Assembly: GCA_948099385.1 (NCBI GenBank)
Contig: CANUEZ040000140.1
Coordinates: 1,674,001 to 1,738,000, forward strand
Source of the DNA: Fasciola hepatica
Taxonomy: Eukaryota > Platyhelminthes > Trematoda > Plagiorchiida > Fasciolidae
DNA length: 64,000 nucleotides
Direction: 5' to 3'
In this document: positions 12,401-26,455 of the stretch, piece after piece
Layout of the letters: each line of letters opens with the position of its first letter
How positions within the stretch are numbered: the stretch's first letter is position 1
Notes under the pieces: generated by a model
The model's input: only the letters and a program-made list of their open reading frames with translations
Told to the model about the DNA's origin: nothing
Database searches by the model: none
Program-made: the position numbers and the translations under genes

Positions 12401-15400
12401 GATATCTATAAACTATTCGATGCTTTTATTTTACTGCTACCCATGGTTGTCTGTGCACTGTGTGCCTGTACTTTCTGCCCCACTGTTGGCCGAGACGGAG
12501 ATCTCATGCAAACGCCTTGGGGCATCTGATCATGCGCAGGAGAACGCCACTGATATATCTCTAATAACTCGTATTTCATATTTTTTCTTCTAAAATAATA
12601 CTCATCAGGGTTCGATTGGTCGTAGCAATGATGATATGGAGGGCATTAAGTTGTCAAGCATGTTATTTACACGACTCAAAGCTCATCTGTATCCCGAACG
12701 CAATGTGGGAATCAGATAAAACTGACATAACAGTTCAACCAGATGTTTCTGGTGCTGATGATCTTCGGGAGTGTTGTGACTAAAAAACGACGGCTGTTAT
12801 GTGCACAGAAATAGAAAATTATATACTGTGTCAAACGGTAGTTTTCTTCGCACATCAGTGGGGTTAATATATTGATCAACTGGTCACACCCCATCTATCA
12901 CTTGTTTGGCTGTACGTTTCGCGCACACGGCAACCGCCAGCGCTACTCCCGACACCCCGCCTCGACACAAGCCAGTGTGTGGTCTCTAAACTCAGGTCCA
13001 GTGAGAATACACGCGGTTGGCACTCCACGGTCTTTCCTCGTTGACTTCCGCGACGATCGTAGAAGATGAGGGAGTGTCTTCTTACATTAACGTTAGAGTT
13101 AACTGCCAAGAAATAAAGCACGTTATCATGAGAATGTCAGTACGACGATGATCTTGTTAGAAAAAAGCCATTGATTTACGGGGCCAAGGACAGTTTGTAT
13201 TTCCCGTTGAGCAAAAGAAAATGGATGACCACTCCGATCAACTTACCAGTTGAAGACCAGTGAAAGCTTTTCGGATCAACATATGATCATAAGCACATTG
13301 CGCGAACTCAGTTACAGATTTGTTGATTGTGCGTCGATATTCCACCCAGGTCAGGATCACGGTTCTGTGAAGTATGGGAGAAACAAGAGATTTTCAGAGG
13401 TTCACTTACCATGAAGTAGACAGGTAGAGCATGATTTCCCTTTATCTTGAAGAGCAGCCAGATATTCACCGTCACGTATCACACTATAGAAAGGATATCT
13501 GAACTTCTGTGGTGTTTCTACGAAATGGTAATCAGCGTCTTCTTATCGGGGATAACAGCAATCTATGCACATTTCAGTACTGAGTTCGTTCCTGAGCACG
13601 AGATGATCATGATAAATAAACGACTATTTATGATCAAACGTCTCACACCTACTGAGCTTCGTCTTATGGATTTTTCTCTTTTTGTGCATATGCAGATGGA
13701 ACTCGTGTAACCCCATCGTGAGTGTAGTGGTTTATTCGTGGACAGCACCCTGCTTGTCTTTCCTAGCAGACCAACGCCATCACAGTGAGTCGTGGGTGCG
13801 CAAGCCGAGCTTGTCCATTATTGAAGTAAAGGCTTGAGACAATGGAACCACGAATGACAGAACAGTGGATAGAGGGCGTGGATCGATGGAATGATAGATG
13901 AACCCTGTCAGGCGGGGTTTTGCTACAACAGGCCAATTAGAAGGCTTGGCTGCACACACAGGACAGATCAATGAGATTTGTGCAATGACTAGGGGCAGGG
14001 ACAGACACCCTCTATTATCACTATATTTCACGCTAATAAAGCGAAATGGAGTCTTCATCCTAGAACTAGTGGACGGTCTCAACGTATCGGAAGATCATTG
14101 CTCTAGGATACAACAGTATTTCTTCAAGAAAGTGCATTCTTGTTGAGCAATAAATGAAGGCATCAAAATAAATAAATAAATAATAATAATAATAATGTTT
14201 ACCTAATTTGCAATAGGTTTTCACTGTCTCCAAGTTACGCAAGAAAATAACGAACCTATTTCTGAGATTTTCGGTTAAAGTTGTCCAAGACACACTTGAG
14301 ATAACATTATACAATAGATCTGTATTCTGCAGCGATAAAGTTATGTGAAAACACCTCCATTTTAAAGCGATACTGGAAACCAAAATTCGAAAAGAAGCCA
14401 AACGAGTCATAAAGTATTTTCATGCATCTATTTGTTTATTGCTATAGCAGCTCTCGGAGGGTGAAGATTTGATCAATACATGCATGATCGATGAGAAGCC
14501 CAGCATGTTCCTCGCGAGTCTACTCTTCTCGTGTGTGGTACAGCTTGCAAATTACGACAGGCTGGTAGCGCCAACGCTTTTGAGATCAGGCTTATGCTCA
14601 TATGGTTGACGAAATCACTGTGCGAACCCTTCTTAAAGATGCGGACGGCCATCGATTTTTTCCACAAGGAGGGTCTGCTCATAATTCCAAACCTTAGGGA
14701 ATAGAATTTAAAATTACTCGACAGGCTTGATTCCACTATCTTTAAATACGGCTGAGCGGAGGCGGTCAAAGCATGTCGCATCATGACGTCCTAAGGCGTG
14801 AATTTCCTGGGAATCTCCGTCTTTGTTCGTGGATCTGTTGAAACAGACCACGGGTCTAGTGATAGAGTAGCTGTGGGAGAGACTGTCGCTGGAGGAAAGC
14901 TAAATTGCGCCTTGAAGTGTTCTGTCTAGCGTTTGAGACACCACTGTCGATCTTGGATAGGCGGACCATGAGTTTCGCAGATCGTTTACCTCACATTTGG
15001 TGGTTTCCTACCGGTGACACGAGTGAGATGTAACAGTTCACGGGAACTCCACGTGACGATAGCACGTTCCATCTCTGGTGCACGTTGCGACCGCCGGATA
15101 TTACGATCCCTATACAGACTTGTTCAGTCCACGGTTCGTTACAAGACGTGTTTCACTGTGTTTGTTTCCAACTAGGATTAATTGCCGTGCATCGAAAATG
15201 CGTGAAGAATTAGCGCGCGTCACGACACGATGAGACAATCTACAACTCACAAGGCCTGAAGAATACATTGATGAGCAACTTGTGCTAGTTGTTGTTGTCG
15301 GGTGGGGTTCCTTCTAGCTTACGACCACCCTTCCAATGCTCCTATGCGCAAGTATGAAACAACGTGGCTTCATCACCGTTGGTCCAGCTTGAACAAGTTG

Positions 15401-18400
15401 TGTAATTAGATATTCGAAGTTCGGTTATTTCAGTGTATATTCCAGTGCCCATACTTGAGACATACATAGTATTTATATCATCATATTAGAGCCCGCTGGT
15501 AAATGAACAAGAAACTAACTGTGTGTGATAAGTTAGAAGAAACTCCCATGGAACACGGATGGCAATAAGATGTTTCCTAGGACCACGTCGGTGATGAGGC
15601 TAAACATAAAGGGAGAGATGAAGCAACACTCCTCGTATTAAACTCCGAAGAAGGGTCACCATAAGCTCAAGCTCAGCCTTGATTGTTCACTTTTCCCAAG
15701 TTTATACATCAGTGTAGTTTAAGGACACACTCCATCTCCTCCAAAGTTCACTGGACGAACGAGAAGAACGGGCAACCATGACCCTGAGACTAGCGGGTCA
15801 GGTGTGGTAACGAGCAGGGTGATAGCAAATTACTACCGATTACATGTGACCGACAGTTGAAGGGTTTGTACCTCAGAGATGAAAGATTATAGAACTCAAC
15901 CAGTCTGATTTTTGCCAAATCATCTATACGAACATCGACTTGCGTTTCCAATTGACTCACCTCATTAGGATAAATTTGGCATGATATTCCGCTGTTTGCA
16001 ATAACGCCCGCTGTCTTATAAGCAGACGCTTCCAGGGTAGCCAGCCATAGTAGACCAAGCGCTGATGTTTCAAGTGCTGATTGGCTTTTTCCGTAAGCGC
16101 TTCCATTAGGGCCAACCTCCGTAATCTTTCTTGCTGACGCTGAAATCAAAACGGCAAAACGCGAGCTCAACAGGCTTCCGTTTGAAATGACATTTCAGCC
16201 ACTGCCAAAAGATAAGCAGTATAAAAGTCACCCACTCATTGGGTTCGGGGACTGATATCACCAGGAATTACTCACCGCTTCTTCGTCGCGTTTCTTTGCT
16301 CTTTGCGCCTCTAACATGACACGCTTTTCTTCTTTTATCCTCTGAGCTTCCTCTTCCAGTTGACGAGCCGCTTCTTCCTGAAGATATAGACGTGGAAATT
16401 AGTGACTAGCTCGCTGCGACCAGGGCCATTAACTGTGAAGATGAAGACTAGTAACAGTAAATTAAACAAAACTGGTGTGGAATGTAGAAGGTATTGAACA
16501 CCCTAAAGAGGTGATGTTCGTGTCCGAACTGGGACAACAGTATATGAATGTATCAGGTTAACAACCTGAAATTAGCTGTTTCTAAGTTAGTAACAGTCTG
16601 GTGACTTCAAAACACCACAACGTGGAATAAATTACATTAGAATGATCAACAGGCAACAGACTGAATTATTCGTCATAGGCTTTTTTATTACATGTTTGCG
16701 CATGAGTGCAGTGGAAGGGGCATTTACCCCATAGTCACGAAGGCCGACTACACCATTGGGGATAACCCACAACTATGCCCTGAGAATTGGAGTGGCGAAG
16801 AACCACATAAGGCTCCAATAGGTCGGGTGTGGTAACGATCCGGACGACAGTGGATTACTGTTTACCACCAAAGTAACCTGTGGTGGTGGGGATTCGAACC
16901 TCGGACCTAAGAGGTTGCTTGTCAATAACTGTATCTAGTCATGTACATTAAATTGGGAGGTACAGCTTATTTGAATGAAATAACGCCTACAACAGAAGAC
17001 CCACGAGTCGGCAAATGTCGCTAAATCTAACACTGTTCATTTTGAGTTAACTTTTGAGCGGAAACACAAGACCGTTTTGAAAACAAATTGCAGTAAATGA
17101 ATGGTAAAACGTAGTGATTATCAGCCTGGATTTATCTGAAGTCGAAAAATCGGATGCCTGACTACATTATATTGCATTATACTATATTGCATCGAGACTG
17201 GATTCAGGCATTGGGCTAACACCATAAATACAGAAACTGGTATCGGGGACGAGAACGTGGATAAAACAAACTGTTTCTTGGCTGTTACATTTGCATTCAC
17301 TCTGAACGTTTTTCTAGAAATGGAAAAACTGGTCGAGATTTCCTCCATGGGTTGTTATCTTCCGTTGATGGCAAGTATTTCATTCCTTTTCAAGTTTCCT
17401 ATTTCCAAACACCCCTGATACGAGCAACCCCCAGAGAAAATAGGTCACTTTAGACCTTTTAAATCAACTCAATCTACTGCATTGGATATAAGTACGTGTC
17501 ATGCTACATTGGAAGAACAAATATATTGTTGCAGAGCCGAATGTGGTAATCTATACGAAAGTGGCTTCAACACGAGGTTGAAGAACAAGATGTGTAGGAC
17601 ATTTGGGTCTTGAGCTGAGAGGCTCGTTTTTACGCCAAACGACGACGCTTCTAGAGATAGGTCATTCAAATTACCTCACATCAACTTGAGTTCCTGTTTG
17701 TTAGAACTTATAGAGACAGTAGCAACCAACTAACAGCGACCAATCCTATACAAACAAGAGGCTCATTTCCACTTTTAATTTTGCCTTGGTGTTTGAGCTT
17801 GTACTGTTGATTATTGTATATACATTCTGCACAAGAACGGAGCCCATGTCTTCGCTGTGTATAGCAGTTCAAATGCATTATAATGCGATTGCAAATAACT
17901 TGTGAAAACATACGGAAATATCTTTCTTTTCAAATTATTCTCGGGAACAATGTAAACAGTTAGTATTAATTTTGCAGTTGAACGAGGTCTGTGGGGATGA
18001 ATTGCGGTCCTCATGAATGCCTTCAGACAGATCTAGCAAACACCGTATCCACTTTACCTATATTTGTGAACTCCAAATACGTTTGCAACAGAACAACCTG
18101 ACTGAGCATAATTGTTATATTTCACATCAACAGTTCAAATTAATTTATAGGTTTCTAACTCTTGAGCATTTAGGTAGGAGAACAAAGAGGTGGAGCTCTT
18201 CTGGAATGCTTTATATGCAATGATTTGTCATTGTCACGAGTTCAATTCACAGTAAATTATGAGCTAATTAAAAGTTGCTGCTTCACACACTTAGCGGTCA
18301 ATATTATGTGCATTCTGGGCGCCTATATCATATTATTGATAAAGTACTGTGAGTATGGTTTCCGGGTAAAATGGGTTGTGAACCGTGTTTGGGATTATCA

Positions 18401-21400
18401 GCTACAATACCAATTGGGAAACAGAACTTCTCCTTGCTAGCAGATCAACGCCACAAATCCGTGTGCTACGATAACTTGTCAGGTAACACGTACGTTTGAT
18501 GGCTATGAACTATATGTATTACATTTCCATTTTACGTTTCTTGAATCATGTAACAAAGCTCTGAAGTATTCAACACTCATAGTGCCATACATCAATTTGA
18601 TATGATACATTTTTGAAATGCCCGAAGTACCCTATGTGGTCTCGAGGTCCAGGTGGAAAGGCTCACGCGGTACTAAAGTGTATATGGTGTCAGTACATGG
18701 GTTCGAATCCCACCGAGGTCAGGGACTTTTAGACCTTGGAGTAACTAAAAATTTATCAAACTACAACTTCAAGTCAGCCTGAACACCAAAAGCTGAATAT
18801 GAGTAAATTTTCATTAAATTAAATTCAATTACCTAAAAAAAACGGAGTGCAAATCAAAGGACCCATATTTTATTGACCGAACGCCAAGGATTCTCATTCT
18901 TTATGTGAACACATTCATGCGAATTCGCAGAGCTAACCTTACAAAGATAGGCGCAACGGCGTTCAGACCACGGCTCCAAAGATCGGAGGGTGAAGTTTCC
19001 CTGATTCGTAACTATGTAGTGGCCAGACCGTAGACAGCCATATTAGCCTTCGATTAATGTAAGTGAGGGTTTCTGATGAGACACTCACTGAGCTTTGGGC
19101 TCATTGAGTTTTCTGTGCTTTGAAGGTCAAACACGTGTGAGCCCCTGGCGGAAGATCACTATTCCTTGCATGACACAACTGTTAAATTTCAAGGCCGTTT
19201 AAGAGTCCAAGGTCTAATATAAGGTGGGATTCCTCTAAACGTAGACGAGTACAGAATTGGTACGTGCGCACTAATGATGCCACCTCAGCTGGTAACGAAA
19301 ATAGTCGTGGCCCGAACGCCAAGTTCGGCGATCAAGAACTTACAAGAAAAAAATAATCTGAGCTTCAAACAACACCAGCTCCCAGGACCGTTTCGGTGAA
19401 TGTCAGCGTATATGTTCAAACGAGACTCCAAACAACGGCCGAACAGCAATAAACGTACTTGCTTTTTTATTTCTGCCAATCGTCTACGTTCGTCCCTTTC
19501 AGCTTTTAGACGGGCTCTCTCCGCGGCCCGTTCCTCCATTCCTAAAAGAGCAGGTAAAGGTATATATAAAGATATATTATTAGGAACACCTTTAGTATAA
19601 GTTCGACGGAATGATTCATTTACGTTGTAATATCAGCAACAAATCATTCCTGTCAGGAACATAGTTCAAAGTGCATATCGACCGAATTGAAAATGATAAT
19701 AGATTCAAACTAGTAGATGTATTTTTGAAGGATGGATTATTACGAAGTAACATCGATTCACTTTAAGAAAATGATATCTATTATGGGAGCCGATACTTGG
19801 GAAGGTAATGAACTGTGTATCTCTAAAGCCAGTGATGATTTGGCTTTATTAACGGTAGGTGAGATAAAAGCCTGAGACCATAACGGCTGACTGTGGAGCT
19901 AACAGGTCCTTATATTGATCTGATTTGTGTTCCCATTTTGACTAGGCCGTAATTACTTCTAACATGCCTAACACGTACCAGTTCAGTGGTCAAGGTTTCA
20001 TCACCTTTACTTCGTGTCCCTGACTGGCTTAATTAAACTGTTGGTAATTCCCGTGAAGGTTTGCGCTGACAAGGTGGCTTTCAAAGGAGTTGATCGTTAC
20101 GTGCAACGAGTGATATACCTAAGCCCACAATCATAAATCATGACTCAGTAATAACGGTAATCTCACTGAATTGTCAATTATTATATATTCGATAGTGGGT
20201 TTGAATATCTGCATGCTTTTACAAATGTGGATTTTATAGGGAGGAAGCGAGGGACAAACAACCATGTCATCTAGAAGAAACTCCCATATACACACGATTC
20301 ATTTATTCTTTAGAAGAATGGCTACTAGACAAATCGCTTTCTCGCTGAATGCTGCACGATAATGTCACTTGGTAAATATGACTCAATATCAAATGTATTT
20401 AGTGAACCAGTTTTGTCGAGAAGAACACAGTCCTCGTTCGCGACGTCAGCTTGGTCGGAATGACGTAGACTAATCTGTTCGAAATCACCAAAACGACGTG
20501 CACCAAAGCAGCAACCTGAATGGCCTCAGCAACAAATCGGGCATTCAATCCGGCTCTGAACCGACTACTACTATGCACTAGTCGTTCGACGATTGGTTGC
20601 TACTTCTCTCTGACGGTGGATTAACTGACCCTCACATATTCTTGTAGGCTGAACCATTCTGACCGCTTAACTGCACTAGAACGGACGAAGATTTCATTGT
20701 CAATACATAATGACACAGTTAGCAGGTTCTGATCGTTTGCGAATTTCGACCGTAAGCTCCGTGTTTTTCAATAACTTATTCGATCGAAACCACTACAATA
20801 CGGACATTAAGTATAAACTCCCTGTTGGTATTCTGTTTCAATGCTTCCAACCCAACTAAACGAAAGCCGTGGCTTTGAACGGTTCGTGCTCTGCCTCGGG
20901 TCCTATTCAGGTTATGAACGGAGTACTTCTGCTGCAGGCAAGAGGTAATTGTGAAACTGATCTAGATATCTGGTCTGCAACACAATCAAATAGAGCCTAT
21001 CAACTTGGGCCAAGATGAAAGGTAGTTCCCACGAGTGAAGTTGAGCGTCTTCAAATCAGCCCAATTCAGCAGCCCAGGTCCCCATAATATACTGCTTCTC
21101 ATAACGGTTTTATAATGGTCCTGTCTACCAACTGATCAGATCTTCGTTCAATCTTCCGTACTAGGTTTTTTTGTTCAAGTGTTTATTGTGATCCGAAAAA
21201 AGTTAACATTTCTACTACATGCTTGAAGTGAAATCTAATGAGATCCATATACGCTGTTGTGACCTGACTGGGTTTATACACATATCGCTCACGTTTTACA
21301 AACTGGTTTTCGCAAGGAACCGACGGCATCTTGGATTTCATGACATCCACGTTTCCGTTTAGAATGCAATTTTCATCTTCTGGTTCCATCCTCATTGACT

Positions 21401-24400
21401 GAGATTTGTGAGATTGTGCGTATGTTATCCTCGTGGACCTGATGTGGATGATTCGATCAGATAACGTCAGTTTGTTCAAATAATGCAATTTATTGTGATT
21501 GTGATTATTAACCTTGAGGAAGATTTTCCGGAGACGTGAGACACAATTCGGCAGTACTTATTGTATTTGTACCATCTCCAGAGCAGTGCATATAACTAGT
21601 CATGCATATCAGGAAAATGCAAATTAATTGTGTTGATAACCAGAATGCATAAACGTTTTCTCGTTAACTCCTTACTAACTCAAGACTGCATTGGTAGGGT
21701 CGTACTCCCCACAGTCACGGACTTACTGCATCGTTGTGGAAGATGGTAACCATGATCCTGCGGTATGGAACAGAGAACTACTTAGGGTACCAGTTGGTCA
21801 TGCGTGGTAACGTGTCGAGTGGCAGCGCACTGCTGTCTACCATCGGTGACCAACAGTGGTGGGATTCAAATCTTTTACTTAAGAGGCGATGGAGGCTTAC
21901 ACCACTCGAACACTATCGGTCAATGACGGAGTTAATCAATTCGTACCACTCAGACATGTTTTCCGTATAATTTTCTACTTGTGTAGCCTACCGACGTAGC
22001 TGGAGAAAGAGAGACTGCGCTCAGTACATGAATTGGCGCAGCGGGGTGTGCATAGGCTGGCGTTTGAACTGGCTTCAGTGCGTCTCAACCTTCACCTTGA
22101 AGTGCTACAGATGAGCATTACTTCTGGTTAGAGGCCAGTGGAAAGTTGACAATATGACGTGACCAGGTTGAGGCATGTTGGGTATTCTCCGGTGTAGTGC
22201 AAAAGATCTATCTACCCAATAACCAAAAAAACTGGGATTATGACATACTTATTTTCATACCCCTCATTTATTTGCTTGACGTTTTTGCTAGTATTACTCC
22301 ACGAATATTTCCACATTTTTAGTAGCCTGATATCTGATCGGGTTTTTCTAGCAGATAACAATCGAAACCACCGCATTCAGTGTGGTGGTTAGTGATCTTC
22401 CAGACTGAAGCTGAAAATGGAATGGGAAGTTTCCTTCCATACGTCTTGATCGGGTATCGCTAGTACAGATTCGAGTGAGGAACCGAAAGAAAACAACCCT
22501 AACCATGGAATATCAGAGGGGTGACAAATCAAGTCACAGATCAGAGAGAATGCAAAATAGCCATGTGTGAAAGCAATCGGTATGTACACTTGTTACTTAC
22601 TGTGATCGGCATAGAGAATCTGTGTCATGACCTGCAGTGCTTTTTTTGGGTTCACATTGATTGTTTTCGAGGATACCATCTTGCATATCACTAAAACTGC
22701 AGCTACCACGAGCTGACAGGGCTTTCTGAGATACAAGGGAAGGAGACAAAGAAACGAGGTCGATAATTCAAACAGACGAATCAGACATCAACACAGATAA
22801 ATTGTTTTCCTTAGGCAGTCAAAATAAATTGCAAAGCCATTCGGAAAACCTAAGTTAAACGGTCACTCTATTCGGCGGAGGGTTAAGACAGCAGTCATAT
22901 AAAATCCCCTATTTTAGGATTCACTATTTTAGAAATTAACTTACGAGTCACTTATCACCTCAATATGGGCCAGGGTGAAGAAAAAGTAAAGGGTTACATG
23001 ATTCTGAGGATTGAAAACACTGAATTGATTTATGAGTGACCAGTCGGGACGAATCAGCTGGAGCTCTGAAAAAAGTATGGAGTTAGGTTTTCCAGGAAAA
23101 TTACGACAACCCGTTTCACATATAGAAACTAGACACCGATGTATTTGGTCTGTATAAAGGGACATATTGGGAAATCGATGGTGGCCTCCCGGTTACTACC
23201 GTGGGCTATCGACAATAACGACCAGGGTTCGATTCCCGCCACGATCGGTCACTTTCCCATTGGGCAACCTTTCATTGACCATGGCCCCCTTCCTGAAATG
23301 TCATACACCGTTGCCTAATAAGTAAAAAGGAGGTAATAGTTCTTTTAAACCAGAATGAGTACTGTACTCGACCAAAGCCAAACCAGATTAATGTGTTTTA
23401 GTTCACTCACTTTTTTCACCGACGTACTTGGTTGTACACGGGCCCTGGCTTCCAGCATGAGTTCTGCATATCGCTTAGCCGATCGGAGCTCTTCAATTTC
23501 TCTGTTCTGTTCAGCAATTCTCTGTCGCTGCTGAATGAGAGTCTTTGGCAAGCTGGGTCGTTCGAGTGCAGATCTGATTAATTTGCGCTGCTTCTTGGCA
23601 AAAAGTAAAATCATAAAAACCGTGTGATTGCATCAAACTACTTTCTTTTGATTAACAAAACTTCTGTGAGACTATTGTGTGACTTCTACCGTTATTCAAC
23701 AATGGCATTAAAACAACTCATATGGATTCCCATAAAATACTTTTCAATCACCAGGAAAGGCACCCAGATATTCAGCCACTTCCTAAAAAATATCAGCTCT
23801 CATCGGTACAAAACCGAATACTGGAAGATGAATCATATTATGTACAAATCAAATATCCTACTACTTTCATTCATTTAGTAGTTTTTCCTTAGTAGCGGAA
23901 TGCCGTTGTTTCACCTGGGCCCTCAAGGAGAAGTCTTCCATCGTAATAGCCGATCGCTGTGCGAACAGCGAGTTTCTAGCGTAGGGGAATGCGCTAGTAC
24001 TTTGTCATCAGGCGGCTCAATTCTTTTAACAGACAGCACGATAGTTTGGCGAGCAGCCCGCGGGTCTTCGCCCGCCCCGAATCGAGGGAAAGATTGGAGC
24101 GAACGAAGTGGACCGAAGAACCAATTAAATGCCGTCGTCTGGACCAAATAAACCAATTGGATTCGTTCAGACTTACCGCTCAGAACACCTGACCGGGAAT
24201 AACAGATGAACCAATAAGTGTGCGGGCCAAGATGTGGTTATGACCACCATTCATCGTATAAAAACTGTCGTTTTTGTGCTAATAAGTCGATATGATTCGA
24301 AGGCAGAGACGTTTTCTTACTAGGGGTAGTGGGACAACCTGCAACAGTTAGCCTCGAAAAGCCAGTGAAGAAAGGGCGCCATATCATGCAGCGGTGATAT

Positions 24401-26420
24401 TAAAGCAATTGTTGAAAGTCAGTCCGGATAGCCGGTTGGTTAAGTGTTCGACTCACAATCGTTCACTCCGGGTTCAAGTCCCAGTGGGAGCTCGGTGGAT
24501 GTGCACCGCTGATGATTCCTAATAAGAATGGAACAGCTGTACAGTGTTTCTATGATGTTAAACAGTGAATTGAACGTTTACAGTGAATGACGAATCATGC
24601 TTTATGTAAAAAACATTCAATTGGTGGAGTAAACTACGGTGCAAGGGTAGTGGTTGATTAGTGGCCGACACTCAGCCTTCTCTTTCCAGCAGACCAACGG
24701 GATGCGCAAGCAGTGCTTATTGAGTACTTAGCCCAAGATTTAAGACAACAGAACCATGACTGACAGGGTAGACGATCGATGGCGTGCATCGATGGGCAGA
24801 ATGTTCGTTCTCAACACCAACCCCTTGTAGGGCTTGCTCGCCCAAGCCAGTCGGATCAATAAGTTTTGTGCAACGACTGGGTACATGAATCAACACTGTA
24901 TAATCATTGCGCTTTATGATAATAAGATGAGATTGTTCGCGAGCAAAGAGGCGTTCCTCCTAGCCACGGTGGGACAGTTGTAAACAATGGGAACTATAGA
25001 TTCATCATACGACGGGTGAATATGAGATATTCGGATCAAAAAGCAGACAGTGAGCCCCTTTGAAATGAGTTTTTAAAATGAGGACGCCATAAATGATATT
25101 TGATTTTGTGCAAACTATTGCAAGGTGCGTGTCATTAGATCCTTTGAAAATGGCGGGGACGCATTTCGAAATTAAGTTCATTTTATCCCGATAAATAACA
25201 ATTTCTATAAGATCCCCGGGTTAAGCCGGTAGGAACATGTTTGCTGAAGTCCACCACACGACTACTCGTGCGTGGGCAGTTCACGGAATTGAACAAACTT
25301 CAAACAGAAACGCGAACTGGCATCTTAGTAACCAAATCAGTCTGGTGAATGGCGCCACTTGATCGGATGCATGCATGATCGTTTCCGGAAGCTTTCATTT
25401 GTCCCTCAGATACTGTGTTATCCGGTCACAAAAAATACTTTTTCTCAGCACAAGTCTTTTTCACAGAATTCTCGTTAATGGAGATAGTGCACAAGACCGT
25501 TTGTGCCAGAATGAGACCTGATTACAGAACATTCATCATAAATGGCCACCTACGTTGCACCGGATAACCTCACTTCGAACCTGAGAAAAACGCATAGTGT
25601 TTTGAGAACAATACTGTTGGCTGGTGATCAGCACTGACGTAAGTGACGTTACGTGTTTTTTAGGTCAACGGAAAATAACAGTAGCGGTGGGCAAACAAAG
25701 GTCGAAGGTGAACTCGCTGAACTTGTAGGGATTGAAGTACTGATTGGTCTTGGGTCAAACGAGATACTTCGTGATGGATCACACCAAACTGTATTTCAAA
25801 CTGAATTCATTTCGTCTATTCCATCTGTTGAATCATTTAAAATGAAACAACCAATGCAATACTAACTTCACTGTAATACATCCATGAGTCTAATGCTCCT
25901 TGAATATTTACAGAACTGTTATTATCCCCATTTTACTAGATGTGAACCTGTACTGGTCCTTTTTCATTCAACTCAGTTCTGAGCTCCGACAATGAAGGTA
26001 CAATAAGCACAAAATTCAATCCCAAACAAGCGAATTAGAAACGAATTGCAGCCATGGTTGGGAATTATTAGTGGATATATCGATGGGTAAAAAGTTTTAC
26101 CCAAGTCGAAAATGCGAGCATGTATAGATTGAATTTGGTGATAGACTGACCGTAACCTGATGGAAAGTTCCAATAAACTAACCCATAATTCACTGAGAGC
26201 TAGCAATTTAGTTAGCTGACTTAAAGTTACGAGTGAGGAGGCTCTTGAACAAAGTGAACTGTATTTCATGAAGTAAGCAAGCACACACAATGCCCAAATG
26301 AGGCAGAAACTGCCTGAGCGTGCAAACAATCATAGATAACATGATACAAAAGTTTAGCTGTGCATTTATGCTAAGCTCATGTCAGCAGTGTGCTGGTTTT
26401 TTTCTGAAGCCCAAAAGAAA

Positions 26421-26455
<35 letters not shown>

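Noticed and set aside
13400..13490. Extra CCDC191-like exon ending in CATG|GTAAGT
   Set aside because: The donor is strong but the phase does not fit and the product lacks the Trp repeat expected at this point.
15790..16170. 126-codon minus-strand open frame
   Set aside because: It overlaps the true CCDC191-like exon in another frame. The exon frame has splice borders and Trp repeats; this one does not.
18640..18720. Functional tRNA gene
   Set aside because: Only a B box and part of the A box are good; the stems do not pair properly, so it is SINE-like or a tRNA relic.
23900..24151. Missing CCDC191-like exon
   Set aside because: A charged frame exists on the minus strand but no acceptor and donor pair gives the phase needed between 33193 and 23593.
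24424..24492. Functional tRNA gene
   Set aside because: The tRNA-like head runs straight into a SINE body and lacks well-paired acceptor stems.
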